A stretch of 64,000 nt of DNA from Actinomyces radicidentis (GCF_001553565.1 NZ_CP014228.1:2604001-2668000); one strand, 5' to 3'. Shown: positions 41,238-50,394, counted from the stretch's first letter. The notes: generated by a model not told the origin, from the sequence alone. Program-made: numbers and translations.

Positions 41238-42689
41238 TCAGACGCCGGTGGGAAGCTCGCTGCTGAAGCCCTCGAGGGGCTCCTCCATGTGGGCGAGGAG
41301 CTCGTCGACGCGCTCGTCCTGGGTGGCGAAGGGGTTGCGCAGGGCGATGGCCGGGGTGCGGCCGTCGTCGAGCTTGAGGTTGACCCAGTCGGCGGTGAGG
41401 TCGCGGCGCAGGTCCTCGGCGCGGGCGATGACGGTGCCGCGCAGGTGGGCGCGGGTCGTGGCCGGCGGCGTCGTGATCGCCGCGCGGGCGGCGTCGTCGT
41501 CGACGAAGCGGCGCAGGAGGCCCGCTCCCTCGAGCTTGAGGCGCAGACCGTCGGTCGGGCTGACGTCGTGGTAGGCGAGGGCCAGGCGGGCGATGCGCGG
41601 GTCGTCCAGGCCGACACCGGCGCGCTCGGCGTAGCGGGTGAGGAGCTGGTGCTTCGCGGCCCAGTCGAGCTCGGTGGCGACGTCCTGCGGGCGACCGGCG
41701 CGCACGGCGTCGAGACCCCGCTCCCACAGGTCGAGGGCCTGGCGCTGGAGCGCGGTGAGGTCCATGGCGGCGGTGTGGGCGCGGACGCGCGCGAGGTGCT
41801 CGGTCTGCAGGTCGAGCGGGGTGATGGTGCGGCCGTCGGCGAGCTCGAGCGGCACGGTGCCGGTGAGGTCGTGGCAGGTGTCCCGGATGGCCCGCATCGG
41901 GTTGGCGAGCGTGAGGTCGGCCAGGGAGCCGCCCTCCTCGAGGTAGTCCAGGAGCAGGTCCATGACGCCGACCTTGAGGAGCGTGGATCCCTGGGCGATG
42001 TTGGAGTCTCCGACGATGACGTGCATGCGGCGGTAGAGCTCGGCGTCGGCGTGGGGCTCGTCGCGCGTGTTGATGAGCGGGCGGGAGCGGGTGGTCGCCG
42101 AGGAGACGGCGTCCTCCATCTGGTCGGCGCGCTGGGAGAAGACGAAGCGGGCGGGGCTGCCGGCCGGGGCGCCGGGCTCGGGCGGGAGGACGTGCCCGGC
42201 GCCGACGAGGACCTGCCGGGTCACCAGGTGCGGCACGAGGGTGCGGGCGTCGTTCCAGAAGTCGCCGCGGCGGCGCACGAGGTAGTTCTCGTGGCAGCCG
42301 AAGCCGGTGCCCTCGGCGTCGAGGTTGTTCTTGAGGAGGTGGATGCGGCCGGGGACGTCCTTGGCGGCGAGGCGCTCGTTGGCGGTGACGGCGAGGTCGG
42401 CCATGGTGAGCTCGCCGGCGCGGTCCTGGGCGAGGAGGTCCTCGAGGCGGTCGCACTCGGCGGTGGCGAACTCGGGGTGGGAGCCGACGTCGAGGTAGAG
42501 GCGGGCGCCTGCGCGGGTGAAGACGTTGGAGGTGCGGCCGCGCTCGACGACGGGGGCGAAGAGCTCGCGGGCGGCGTGGTCGGCGTCGAGCGGGGGCACG
42601 CCGCCGGTGGTGGAGGCGCAGGTGAGGCCGTACTCGGTCTCGACGCCGAAGATGCGGCGGGCGGGCGTCCTCCCCTGCGCGTCGGTCAC
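41238..42689 (-). CDS. pafA: Pup-protein ligase
   Basis: PafA uses ATP to form an isopeptide bond between the C-terminal Glu of Pup and substrate lysines. The 483-residue product has the carboxylate-amine ligase core: RRIFGVETEYGLTC at the N-terminus with metal-binding Glu residues, the catalytic Asp in LYLDVGSHPEFATAE, HLLKNNLDAEGTGFGCHENYLV, and TRDEPHADAELYRRMHVIVGD. The GTG start at 42689 is 1 nt from the pup stop, so pup and pafA are tightly coupled; in proteasome-bearing actinobacteria prcBA lie between them. Confidence 0.97.
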   Translation of the reverse strand: MTDAQGRTPARRIFGVETEYGLTCASTTGGVPPLDADHAARELFAPVVERGRTSNVFTRAGARLYLDVGSHPEFATAECDRLEDLLAQDRAGELTMADLAVTANERLAAKDVPGRIHLLKNNLDAEGTGFGCHENYLVRRRGDFWNDARTLVPHLVTRQVLVGAGHVLPPEPGAPAGSPARFVFSQRADQMEDAVSSATTRSRPLINTRDEPHADAELYRRMHVIVGDSNIAQGSTLLKVGVMDLLLDYLEEGGSLADLTLANPMRAIRDTCHDLTGTVPLELADGRTITPLDLQTEHLARVRAHTAAMDLTALQRQALDLWERGLDAVRAGRPQDVATELDWAAKHQLLTRYAERAGVGLDDPRIARLALAYHDVSPTDGLRLKLEGAGLLRRFVDDDAARAAITTPPATTRAHLRGTVIARAEDLRRDLTADWVNLKLDDGRTPAIALRNPFATQDERVDELLAHMEEPLEGFSSELPTGV

Positions 42690-42690
42690 C

Positions 42691-42876
42691 TCACTCGCCG
42701 CCCTTCTGGACGAAGCCCTGGACGAAGGCCGCGGCGTTGGTCTCCAGGACGGAGTCGATCTCGTCGAGGATGTCGTCGACGCCGGAGACCTGGGTCTGTC
42801 CCGCGGTGCTGGTGGCGAGGGAGTCCTCGCCCTCCGACGGGCCGCCGGTGGGCTGGATCTGGGAGTTCACGCTCAT
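42691..42876 (-). CDS. pup: Prokaryotic ubiquitin-like protein Pup
   Basis: A 61-residue, acidic, low-complexity protein with the Pup C-terminal helix VDDILDEIDSVLETNAAAF and tail VQGFVQKGGE. The last residue is Glu rather than Gln, so it can be conjugated by PafA without prior deamidation by Dop. ATG 42876 lies 4 nt after the dop stop and gives the expected length. The central Lys near the C-terminus is conserved. Confidence 0.97.
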   Translation of the reverse strand: MSVNSQIQPTGGPSEGEDSLATSTAGQTQVSGVDDILDEIDSVLETNAAAFVQGFVQKGGE

Positions 42877-42880
42877 GGTC

Positions 42881-44770
42881 TCAGTCTCTCTCAGGGTGGG
42901 TGGTGGTCGTGACGGCGTCCCGGATCGCGGTGAGGAGGGCGCGGGCGCCGTCGTCGTCGAGGAGGACGTCCTCGGGCAGGGCGAGTCGCAGCAGACCGGG
43001 CCGGGTGGGGACGTCGAGGACGAGGCTCGTCCAGGAGGCGCCGACGACCTGCGGGACGGTGGCGACCGCCTCGCCGCGCAGGCGCGCGCGGGTGCCGTGC
43101 GGGGCGGCGTCGGCGGCGGCCTCGATGGCGGCGTCGGTGGTGAGTCGGCGGGTGCGGCCGGCGGCGATGACCTTCTCGGCCAGTCCCTGACCGGGGCGCA
43201 GGTCGGCCCACTGGATGTCGAGGGCGGCCAGCCGGGGGTCGTCCCAGGCCAGGTTCCCGCGGGCCCGCAGGCCCTCGCAGAGCTGCAGCTTGGCGAGCCA
43301 CTCGACGTCGCGGGCGGCGGTCGTGGTGGCCTCGGCGAGAGCGGCAGCGTCATCGGAGGCGGCCGCGGCCGCGTAGGCCTCGAGCTCGGTGAGGACCTCG
43401 CCCCACAGGGCGAGCGCCTCGGCGGTCTCCGACCCGGCGTGGTCGGCGTCGGCGCCGCCGAGCTCGTCGGCGAGCGCCCCCGTGATCGTGCTGAGGTGGG
43501 CGCGCTGGATCGCGAGGGCGGTCATGGGACCGGACTCGGTGGCCAGCTCGTAGGAGAGCGTCGTGTCGTGGGAGAGCGCCCAGAGCTCCTCGACCGGGTC
43601 CTTCGAGAGGCGCAGTCCGGCGAGCGCGCCGAGGCCCTCGCCGCGGTCGTGGGCGCGCTCCAGGAACCACAGCAGGAGGTCGGCCGTGGCGACCTTGAGG
43701 TAGATGGGGACCTCGAAGCGGTTGGCGTCGCCGTTGATGACGTGGAGCCGGCGGTAGCGCTCGGCGTCGGCGTGCGGCTCGTCGCGGGTGTTGACGATGG
43801 GCCGGTTGAATGTGGTCTGGAGGCCGATGTCGTTCTCGACGTAGTCGGAGCGCTGGGCGACCTGGAAGCCGGCCTGCTCGCTGCGCTGACCAATGCCGAC
43901 GCGTCCCGCGCCCACGAGGACCGGGCGGGTGACGAGGAAGGGGATGAGGGCGGCGGCGAGGACGTCGAAGTCGAGGTCGCGGCGCACGAGGAGGTTCTCG
44001 TGGGAGCCGTAGGCGGCGCCCTTGCCGTCGACGTTGTTCTTGTAGAGGACGACCTCGTCGGCGACGGTTCCGCCCTCCCCGGCGGCGAGCGCCCGCATGG
44101 CGCGGCGGGCGACGACCTCGCCGGCGCGGTCCCAGGTGACGGCGTCGCGCGGGGTGAGGACCTCGGGGCTGGAGTACTCGGGGTGGGCGTGGTCGACGTA
44201 GAGGCGGGCGCCGTTGGGCAGGACGGCGGTGGTGGCTCGCGGGAGGGCTGCCTCGGCCTCGCTGGGGCGGGGGCGGGTGCCCCAGGGCGCGGGCGGCAGG
44301 GCGGCGCCGCTGTCGGCCACTGGGCGGGCCGAGCCCGCCGGGCTGCCGTCGGCGGGGACGCCTGAGGCCGTGTCGGCGGGGGTATCGAGCGCGGGGGCGG
44401 CGGCGGGCGCGTCGCCGGAGGGCGCCGGACGCGTCGGGTCGTCGGTGAGCTGGCTCGGGTGCGCGGCCGCGCGGTCGAGGCGCCCGCCGCGCAGGTCCGC
44501 CAGCGGGTCCTCCCCCTCGTAGTCCCAGCGCACGGCGGGCGCGGACGCTCCCTCGGCGCCGACGAGGCCGCCGCGCGAGACGGCCCCGTAGGCCTGGACG
44601 ACGCGGCTCGCCATGGCGACCGGGTTGGCGTAGGGGTTGCCGGGCTGGAGGACGCCGAACTCGGTCTCGAGGCCGACGGGCCGGGTGACCGGGCCGAAGG
44701 CGGCGCCCGGCGTCGTGGCGGGCTGCTCCCCCGCCGTCGTCGGTGCTTCTGCCGGACGCGTCGTGCTCAT
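42881..44770 (-). CDS. dop: Depupylase / Pup deamidase Dop
   Basis: Dop removes Pup from substrates and, in species with Pup-Gln, deamidates Pup. The 629-residue protein keeps the family core: PVGLETEFGVLQPG, ARLYVDHAHPEYSSPE with the nucleophilic Asp, YKNNVDGKGAAYGSHEN, and NTRDEPHADAERYRRLHVINGD. It is about 120 residues longer than usual because the loop between EGEDPLADLRG and LPNGARLYVDH (about 100-185) has expanded into an Ala/Pro/Asp-rich segment. It overlaps arc by 4 nt (ATGA). Because Pup here ends in Glu, depupylation is its likely task. Confidence 0.96.
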   Translation of the reverse strand: MSTTRPAEAPTTAGEQPATTPGAAFGPVTRPVGLETEFGVLQPGNPYANPVAMASRVVQAYGAVSRGGLVGAEGASAPAVRWDYEGEDPLADLRGGRLDRAAAHPSQLTDDPTRPAPSGDAPAAAPALDTPADTASGVPADGSPAGSARPVADSGAALPPAPWGTRPRPSEAEAALPRATTAVLPNGARLYVDHAHPEYSSPEVLTPRDAVTWDRAGEVVARRAMRALAAGEGGTVADEVVLYKNNVDGKGAAYGSHENLLVRRDLDFDVLAAALIPFLVTRPVLVGAGRVGIGQRSEQAGFQVAQRSDYVENDIGLQTTFNRPIVNTRDEPHADAERYRRLHVINGDANRFEVPIYLKVATADLLLWFLERAHDRGEGLGALAGLRLSKDPVEELWALSHDTTLSYELATESGPMTALAIQRAHLSTITGALADELGGADADHAGSETAEALALWGEVLTELEAYAAAAASDDAAALAEATTTAARDVEWLAKLQLCEGLRARGNLAWDDPRLAALDIQWADLRPGQGLAEKVIAAGRTRRLTTDAAIEAAADAAPHGTRARLRGEAVATVPQVVGASWTSLVLDVPTRPGLLRLALPEDVLLDDDGARALLTAIRDAVTTTTHPERD

Positions 44771-46659
44771 GCGCGCTCCTCCTCAGTCGTGGGCCTCGCG
44801 CCCGCCGTCGGCCCGGTCCCCGTGCCGGCGATGAGGCGCCGGACGGATCGGATCGCCTCGCCCCGGTGCCCGATGACCCGCGACCAGCCGTCGGGGTTCG
44901 CGGCGCCGGTGATCTCCTCGTTCTGGCGGGCCTCGACGTCGACCGCCGCCAGCAGGCGCGCCGTCGACAGGCCCCCAGGGCCACCCAAGAGCTCGTCCTT
45001 GATGGCGGCCGTCTTCGCGCGCGAGACGATCGCGGCGAGCATGGCGCCCGAGACGAGGTCCGCGAGGTGCAGCGTCTCGTGCGCCGCGGTGACGTAGGTG
45101 ATCTCCAGGACGGCGCGCTCCGGGCTGCGGGCGTAGAGGGACGCCACGGCGGCGCGGCGCATCGCCTCGGCCGCCGCCTCGCGGTCGCCGTCGTGGGCGG
45201 CGAGCTCGGCCGGGTCGAGCGGGAGGTCCGCCGTGAGGTGCTTGGCGAGGATCTCCAGGGCGCCGTCGGCGTCGGGGCGGTCGACGCGGATCTTCGCGTC
45301 GAGGCGCCCGGGCCGCAGGATCGCGGGGTCGATCATGTCCTCGCGGTTCGAGGCGCCGATGATGACGACGTTGCGCAGGGATTCGACGCCATCGATCTCG
45401 GCGAGGACCTGCGGGACGATCATCGTCTCGACGTCGGAGGACACGCCGGTGCCGCGAGTGCGGAAGAGCGCCTCCATCTCGTCGAAGAAGATGACGACGG
45501 GGCGGTCCTCGGCGGCGACCTTGCGGGCCTGCTCGAAGATGGCGCGGATCTGGCGCTCGGTCTCGCCGACGAACTTGCTGAGGAGCTCCGGGCCCTTGAT
45601 GTTGAGGAAGGCGGCGGAGCGGGGCTGGGCGCCGTCCCCGGTCGCCGAGGCGGCCAGCGAGGAGGCGACCGCCTTGGCGATGAGGGTCTTGCCGCAGCCG
45701 GGCGGGCCGTACAGGAGCATGCCCTTGGGGGCGCGCAGGCCGTAGGAGCGGTAGAGCTCGGGGTGGGTGAAGGGCAGCTCGAGGGCGTCGCGGATCTCCT
45801 CGATCTGCGGGCCGAGGCCGCCGATGTCCTCCCAGGACACGTCCGGGGTCTCGGTGACGACGAGCTGCTCGACGCTCGTGCGCTCGACGAGCGCGGTGGC
45901 GACGTTGGCGCGCAGGTCCGCGGTGAGGGTGTCGCCCGGCTGGAGGGCGTCGACGCCGATCGTGCCGGCCAGGGTGACGACACGGGTCGCGCCGGCGCCG
46001 GTGGTGACGAGGGCGCGCACGGGGCGCTGGCGGGTGAGCGGGTCGATGGCGGCGGCAGGTGCGGGCTCGTCGGATGCTGCCTCGGCGCTGTCGGGGAGGA
46101 TCTCGTCGAGGGTGACGGCCTCGCCCGTGTCCGAGGGAGGGAGTGCGTCGACGACGAGCATCTGGTCGTTGACGGCGAGGAGCTGGCCGACGCTCAGAGC
46201 CTCCGCGTCGACGGCGGGGTGCAGACCGAGGCGCATGGGGCGGCCGCCGAGGAGCACGTCGACCTCGCGCGGGCGCGCCACCGGCTCGACGTCGACCTGC
46301 GCGCGGGCGTGCGAGGCGGCGTGCTCGTGGGCCTCGTGCCCGCGCTGTCGGGCTTCTCCGGCGTCGGCGTCGTCGGGCCCGCCCAGGCGGATCGCCCCGG
46401 CGTGGATGGAGCGCCCGTCCTCGGCGTCGGCGTCGGGGCGGATCGGGGCGTCCGGGATCCCGGTGAGGACGGCAAAGGAGACGGGCGGGAGGGTGACGGC
46501 GTCGAGCTGCTCGCCGAGCTCAGCGATGCGCTCGCGGGCGACGGTGAGGGCCTTGACGAGGCGCTCGTTCTTCGAGGCGAGGCTCATGGCCTCCGCGCGC
46601 GCCTCGCGCAGCTGGTTGTCGTGGAAGCTGCGGGCGGGGACTCCGAGGGACTCAGGCAT
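44767..46659 (-). CDS. arc: ARC/Mpa-type AAA ATPase without the proteasome-docking tail
   Basis: A 630-residue Mpa/ARC protein: an N-terminal coiled coil (about 10-50) that binds Pup, two OB-fold domains (about 60-240), and an AAA module (Walker A GPPGCGKT near 315, Walker B VVIFFDEMEA near 380, second region REDMIDPAILRPGRLD near 430). Mpa normally ends in a Gly-Gln-Tyr-Leu tail that opens the 20S proteasome; here the protein ends in TTEEERA. ATG 46659 overlaps trmI by 8 nt. It probably unfolds pupylated proteins without a proteasome partner. Confidence 0.95.
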   Translation of the reverse strand: MPESLGVPARSFHDNQLREARAEAMSLASKNERLVKALTVARERIAELGEQLDAVTLPPVSFAVLTGIPDAPIRPDADAEDGRSIHAGAIRLGGPDDADAGEARQRGHEAHEHAASHARAQVDVEPVARPREVDVLLGGRPMRLGLHPAVDAEALSVGQLLAVNDQMLVVDALPPSDTGEAVTLDEILPDSAEAASDEPAPAAAIDPLTRQRPVRALVTTGAGATRVVTLAGTIGVDALQPGDTLTADLRANVATALVERTSVEQLVVTETPDVSWEDIGGLGPQIEEIRDALELPFTHPELYRSYGLRAPKGMLLYGPPGCGKTLIAKAVASSLAASATGDGAQPRSAAFLNIKGPELLSKFVGETERQIRAIFEQARKVAAEDRPVVIFFDEMEALFRTRGTGVSSDVETMIVPQVLAEIDGVESLRNVVIIGASNREDMIDPAILRPGRLDAKIRVDRPDADGALEILAKHLTADLPLDPAELAAHDGDREAAAEAMRRAAVASLYARSPERAVLEITYVTAAHETLHLADLVSGAMLAAIVSRAKTAAIKDELLGGPGGLSTARLLAAVDVEARQNEEITGAANPDGWSRVIGHRGEAIRSVRRLIAGTGTGPTAGARPTTEEERA

Positions 46660-47812
46660 CGCGCTCGGCCTCCTTCCGGGGTGTGCCGGGCAGGACCGGG
46701 GTGCGGTCCTCGGGCTGCTTGGCGAGGGAGTCGCGCAGGACGCGCTTGACCTTGCGATCCGTGCTCGTGCGCTCCTTGACGTCCTCGGGAGTCCAGTAGC
46801 CGCCGTCGTCGTAGGCGCCGCGCGCTGGCGGGCGCTTGCGCGTGAGAGGTCGTGAGCCGGCGGCAAGACGACGGGCGGCGAGCAGGAAGCCGGTGTGCGC
46901 GACCATCGTGTGATCGGGTCGCACGGAGAGGCCGTCGACGTTCCAGGTGCGGACCATCGACTCCCAGGACTCCGGCTCGGTGAACAGGCCCGAGTGGCGC
47001 AGCGCCTCGACGGTGCGCGAGAGCTGCGTGGTGGTGGCGACGTAGGCGAGGAAGAGGCCACCGGGGACGAGGACGCGGGCGCCCTCCTCGACGTTCTCCC
47101 AGGGGGCGAGCATGTCCAGGACGATGCGGTCCACGGAGGCGTCCTCGACGTGGTTCGCCGTGACCTCGGCGAAGTCGCCGGTGCGCAGGTCCCAGGCGGG
47201 GTGGTGGCGGCCGAACCAGGAGTCGACGTTGGAGGCGGCGATCTGGGCGAAGTCGGTGCGGCGCTCGATGGAGAGCAGGTGCCCGGTCTCCCCGATGGCG
47301 GAGAGGAGGTTCATGGTGAGGGCGCCGGAGCCGACACCGGCCTCGAGGACGCGGGCGCCGGGGAAGATGTCCCCCATCGAGATGACCTGGCCGGAGTCCT
47401 TGGCGTAGACGACCTGGGCGCCGCGGGGCATGGACAGGACGTAGTCGGCGAGCAGCGGCCGCAGAAGGAGAAGCTCGTGGCCGGACTCGGTCTGGAGGAC
47501 GGTGCCTTCGTCGAGGCCGACGACGTCGCGGTGGTGGAAGCTGCCGCGCTGGGACTGGAAGTAGCCCTTGGGGTCGAGCTGGAAGGTGTGCTTGGCGCCC
47601 TTGACGTCGGTGACCTGGACGCGCTCGCCGTAGCGGAAAAGGCCACGGCGACCCGCCTGGCCGAGGACCTCCTGGGTGACCATGCGCGGCGGGAGCCTGG
47701 GCATGGCCTGCTTGGGGACGAGGACGTCTCGGCTGTCTCCATCGGGATGGGAGGGGCCGGAGGGGATGGGGGTGGTCCCGTCCTCGGGGCGCGCGGGGCT
47801 GTGCTCAGTCAT
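46652..47812 (-). CDS. trmI: tRNA (adenine-58-N1)-methyltransferase
   Basis: TrmI makes m1A58 in the T loop of tRNA. The 386-residue protein has an N-terminal beta domain (RRGLFRYGERVQVTDVKG), then a Rossmann methyltransferase with the SAM motif VLEAGVGSGALTMNLL (near residue 155), IVLDMLAPWE and VPGGLFLAYVATTTQ. The C-terminal 60 residues are basic and unstructured. It heads the arc-dop-pup-pafA cluster, as trmI does upstream of mpa in mycobacteria. The ATG is 80 bp from the divergent gene. Confidence 0.95.
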   Translation of the reverse strand: MTEHSPARPEDGTTPIPSGPSHPDGDSRDVLVPKQAMPRLPPRMVTQEVLGQAGRRGLFRYGERVQVTDVKGAKHTFQLDPKGYFQSQRGSFHHRDVVGLDEGTVLQTESGHELLLLRPLLADYVLSMPRGAQVVYAKDSGQVISMGDIFPGARVLEAGVGSGALTMNLLSAIGETGHLLSIERRTDFAQIAASNVDSWFGRHHPAWDLRTGDFAEVTANHVEDASVDRIVLDMLAPWENVEEGARVLVPGGLFLAYVATTTQLSRTVEALRHSGLFTEPESWESMVRTWNVDGLSVRPDHTMVAHTGFLLAARRLAAGSRPLTRKRPPARGAYDDGGYWTPEDVKERTSTDRKVKRVLRDSLAKQPEDRTPVLPGTPRKEAERDA

Positions 47813-47889
47813 CAGTGACGAGTGTAGTGAGGGCGCGCCGGCGGGCCCGGCGGCGTCCGGGTGCCGGTGTGCGCCGCTACGGTCTGCCC

Positions 47890-48360
47890 ATGATCACCGA
47901 GCTCGGCGCGCGCCGCGCCACCGGGACCTGCGGGTTCCGCCTCATGCCCGCCGACGACCTCGCCGAAGCACCGTCGTCCGCCGCCGTCTCCGTCATCAGG
48001 GAGGCCCTGCTCATGAGCTACACGTGGGTCCACCCCGTCGACGGCGAGCAGGAGGGCGTACTGCTCGTCTCCGGGAAGCCCGAGGACGGGCCGGTCACGG
48101 CGACGCTCTTCGACACCTGGCACCAGCACCCCGGCGTCATGACGCTCACCGGCGAGCGCACCCCGGACGGCGGGGCGAGGCTCGAGGCGACCTACCTCGA
48201 GGAGTGGGGCTGGCAGGTGGACGTCGCGCTCGGCGAGGCGGAGGCGTCGATGGTCATGCGCAACGTCGTCCCGGAGTCCGCGCTGGGCATGCTGCCCGAG
48301 GACGACCCGAGTTCGAAGGCCGAACCGTACGACGCCAGGGTGGCGCGCTGGCGGTTCTAG
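47890..48360 (+). CDS. Hypothetical protein, likely beta-rich
   Basis: A 156-residue soluble protein without a signal peptide. It shows alternating strands ending in acidic turns (SYTWVHPVDGEQEGVLLVSG, VMTLTGERTPDGG, WQVDVALGEAEAS), which suggests a lipocalin- or DUF1579-like barrel. I do not recognise a family with confidence. ATG 47890 follows a short GC-rich leader; an open extension to 47815 reads through the trmI promoter and is not used. Codon use matches the chromosome. Function unknown. Confidence 0.65.
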   Translation: MITELGARRATGTCGFRLMPADDLAEAPSSAAVSVIREALLMSYTWVHPVDGEQEGVLLVSGKPEDGPVTATLFDTWHQHPGVMTLTGERTPDGGARLEATYLEEWGWQVDVALGEAEASMVMRNVVPESALGMLPEDDPSSKAEPYDARVARWRF

Positions 48361-48384
48361 CGGCGACGTCCCGAGTGGTGGGAA

Positions 48385-48622
48385 TGGTCAGTTCTGGCCA
48401 CTTCTGGGTGCAGCCCGCCGCGTGCGGGGACGAGATGGTTGAGATCCCGCAGCTGCGCGTTCTGAATCCGCGGCACTCGCGCCAGAATGTGCGAGAACTG
48501 ACCAGGACTCGTCACTTCAAGACTGAGCCCGTGCACTTCGGATCTGCCAACGGCCTCATCACGCGGATCCCATCGGCGCCCACTGCGCCTGGCGGCCAGA
48601 AGTGACGAGTTCTGGACAGTTC
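48385..48622. repeat. Inverted-repeat cluster, possible mobile-element remnant
   Basis: The 290-bp gene-free interval 48361-48650 is richer in A+T than its surroundings. GAACTG-CC-GGACTCGTCACTTC (48495-48518) is inverted at 48599-48622 with two mismatches over 24 nt, and TGGTCAGTTCTGG-CACTTCTGG (48385-48407) repeats the same words a third time. No open frame fits. It resembles a degenerate MITE or IS end. Confidence 0.55.
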
Positions 48623-48650
48623 AGCGGGTCGGAGCCCGGAAGCGCCCCGC

Positions 48651-49508
48651 TCACTCCGACCGGTGGGCCCTCACGAGGAGCTGGAGCGGGAGCTGCTCGC
48701 GCTGCGCCGGGTCCGAGAAACGCCACGCGCCGTCGTCGGTCGGCTCCATGAGCTCGCTCCAGCGGCACCAGGCGGAGGTGCGCGGCTCGGCGACCTCGTC
48801 GATGACGAGGCCAGCCTTGATGAGCGCGGTAAGGATCTCGCCGACGCCATGGTTCCACTGGTGGTTGCGCGTGTGCCGGACCGGCTCCGCGCCGTCGGGG
48901 GTCGCGACGTAGGAGCCCTCGTCGTCCCAGGTCATCGGCTCGGCCTGCTGGAAGTAGGGCTCGTGGAGCGTGAGGCCGCCCGAGACGTCGTCGCCGACCG
49001 CCATGAACACGGGGTGGTCGTCGCGCAGGTGGAGGCGCCCGCCCGGGCGGAGCATCGAGGCGACGACCTGTGCCCAGGCCTCGATATCCGGCAGCCAGCA
49101 CAGGACGCCGACGGTCGTGTAGACGAGGTCGAAGTCGCCGGTGACGGCCCCGCGGGCGTCGTAGACGTTGGACTCGACGAGCTCGAGGCGCGCGCCGGCG
49201 CGCTCAGCGAGGGACCGCGCCCGGCGCAGGGACTCGCCCGAGAGGTCGACGCCGACGACCCGTCTGGCACCCAGGCGGGTCAGCGACACGGTGTCCGTAC
49301 CGAGGTGGCACTGGAGGTGGATGACGTCGAGGCCCGTGAGGTCGCCGAGGTAGGGGACGTCGGCGGCGACTTCGTCGGAGATCGCGTCGGGCGCGGTGAG
49401 GAGGCGGTCGATGCCGTAGCCGCTGGCCTCGTGGAGGGCGGCGCGGTCGTCCCAGTTGGCGCGGTTGTCGTCGAACCAGCGGGCATCCTGCCCGATCTCG
49501 GTGCTCAT
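48651..49508 (-). CDS. Class I SAM-dependent methyltransferase
   Basis: A 285-residue methyltransferase with SAM motif I VIHLQCHLGTDTVSL (about 62-76), motif post-I VVGVDLSGESLRRARSLA, and motif IV FDLVYTTVGVLCWL. It resembles the small-molecule methyltransferases annotated as type 11/12. The substrate is unknown. ATG 49508 is preceded by GAGGAT. It is divergent from the acetyltransferase gene with 50 bp between starts. Confidence 0.85.
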   Translation of the reverse strand: MSTEIGQDARWFDDNRANWDDRAALHEASGYGIDRLLTAPDAISDEVAADVPYLGDLTGLDVIHLQCHLGTDTVSLTRLGARRVVGVDLSGESLRRARSLAERAGARLELVESNVYDARGAVTGDFDLVYTTVGVLCWLPDIEAWAQVVASMLRPGGRLHLRDDHPVFMAVGDDVSGGLTLHEPYFQQAEPMTWDDEGSYVATPDGAEPVRHTRNHQWNHGVGEILTALIKAGLVIDEVAEPRTSAWCRWSELMEPTDDGAWRFSDPAQREQLPLQLLVRAHRSE

Positions 49509-49558
49509 GGGTTGATCCTCGCAGACGGCGCCCACAATGGCTGCGCGAGGATGCCGCC

Positions 49559-50269
49559 ATGAGCACCCCGCAGCGCGTCAACGAGTACGGCCAGCCCATC
49601 GGCGAGGCCCTTCCCGGCTGGACGCCGCGGCCGGTCCCCGAGCAGCGCACCTTCGAGGGCCGCACCTGCTGCCTCGAGCGCCTCGACGCCGACCGTCACG
49701 GCGAGGACCTGCTGCGCGCCTTCGCGGACGCGCCCGCGACGCTGTGGACGTACCTGCCCGTCGGTCCCTTCCCGACGCGCGAGGAGCACCTGGCCCTGCT
49801 CGCCGAGAACGCGGTGTCGGCGGAGTACCTCCACCACGCCGCCGTCGTCCCCGGGCGCGGCGCCGCCGGCTCACTGTCCCTCATGGACATCAACCCCGCG
49901 GTGGGCGGCATCGAGATCGGCTGGGTGTGCTTCTCCCCCCCCCTCCAGCGCACGACGGCCTCGACCGAGGCCCACTACCTGCTCATGCGTCACGCGATGG
50001 ACGACCTCGGCTACCGGCGCCTGGCCTGGCGCTGCGACCACCTCAACGCGCCGTCCCGCGCGGCCGCGGAGCGCCTCGGCTACACCTTCGAGGGCACCTT
50101 CCGGAACGTCACCATCTACAAGGGCCGCACCCGGGACACGGACTGGCTCTCCATCACCGACGCCGAGTGGCCGGCGCTCCGGGAGCGGCTCGAGTCGTGG
50201 CTCGCACCGGAGAACTTCGACGACGACGACGTCCAGCGCCGCCCGCTGCGCGCGGTCGAGCGGGACTGA
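49559..50269 (+). CDS. GNAT acetyltransferase (RimJ/RimL type)
   Basis: A 236-residue acetyltransferase of the RimJ/RimL-like group. Visible features are a long N-terminal extension (EYGQPIGEALPGW), GIEIGWVCFSP strands, TEAHYLLMRHAMDDLGYRRLAWRCDHLN, and the acetyl-CoA/C-terminal block APSRAAAERLGYTFEGTFRNVTIYKGRTRDTDWLS. Such enzymes acetylate N-termini, antibiotics or small amines; the substrate is not predictable. Start ATG 49559 is the first in-frame ATG after the divergent promoter region. Confidence 0.85.
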   Translation: MSTPQRVNEYGQPIGEALPGWTPRPVPEQRTFEGRTCCLERLDADRHGEDLLRAFADAPATLWTYLPVGPFPTREEHLALLAENAVSAEYLHHAAVVPGRGAAGSLSLMDINPAVGGIEIGWVCFSPPLQRTTASTEAHYLLMRHAMDDLGYRRLAWRCDHLNAPSRAAAERLGYTFEGTFRNVTIYKGRTRDTDWLSITDAEWPALRERLESWLAPENFDDDDVQRRPLRAVERD

Positions 50270-50394
50270 CCGTGGCTCTGGAGCGCACCATCGAGCAGGT
50301 GCCCGAGGAGCTCCAGGCCGGGGGCGTCTACGTGCGTATGGAGCACGCGCCGTCGAGCAACGCCTGAGCGCTCCACGCCACCAAGCCCACCCCG

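Noticed and set aside
50272-50367. A 31-codon ORF after the acetyltransferase (ending HAPSSNA)
   Set aside because: No RBS of its own and no match; it could be a remnant of a longer gene, but support is too weak to list.
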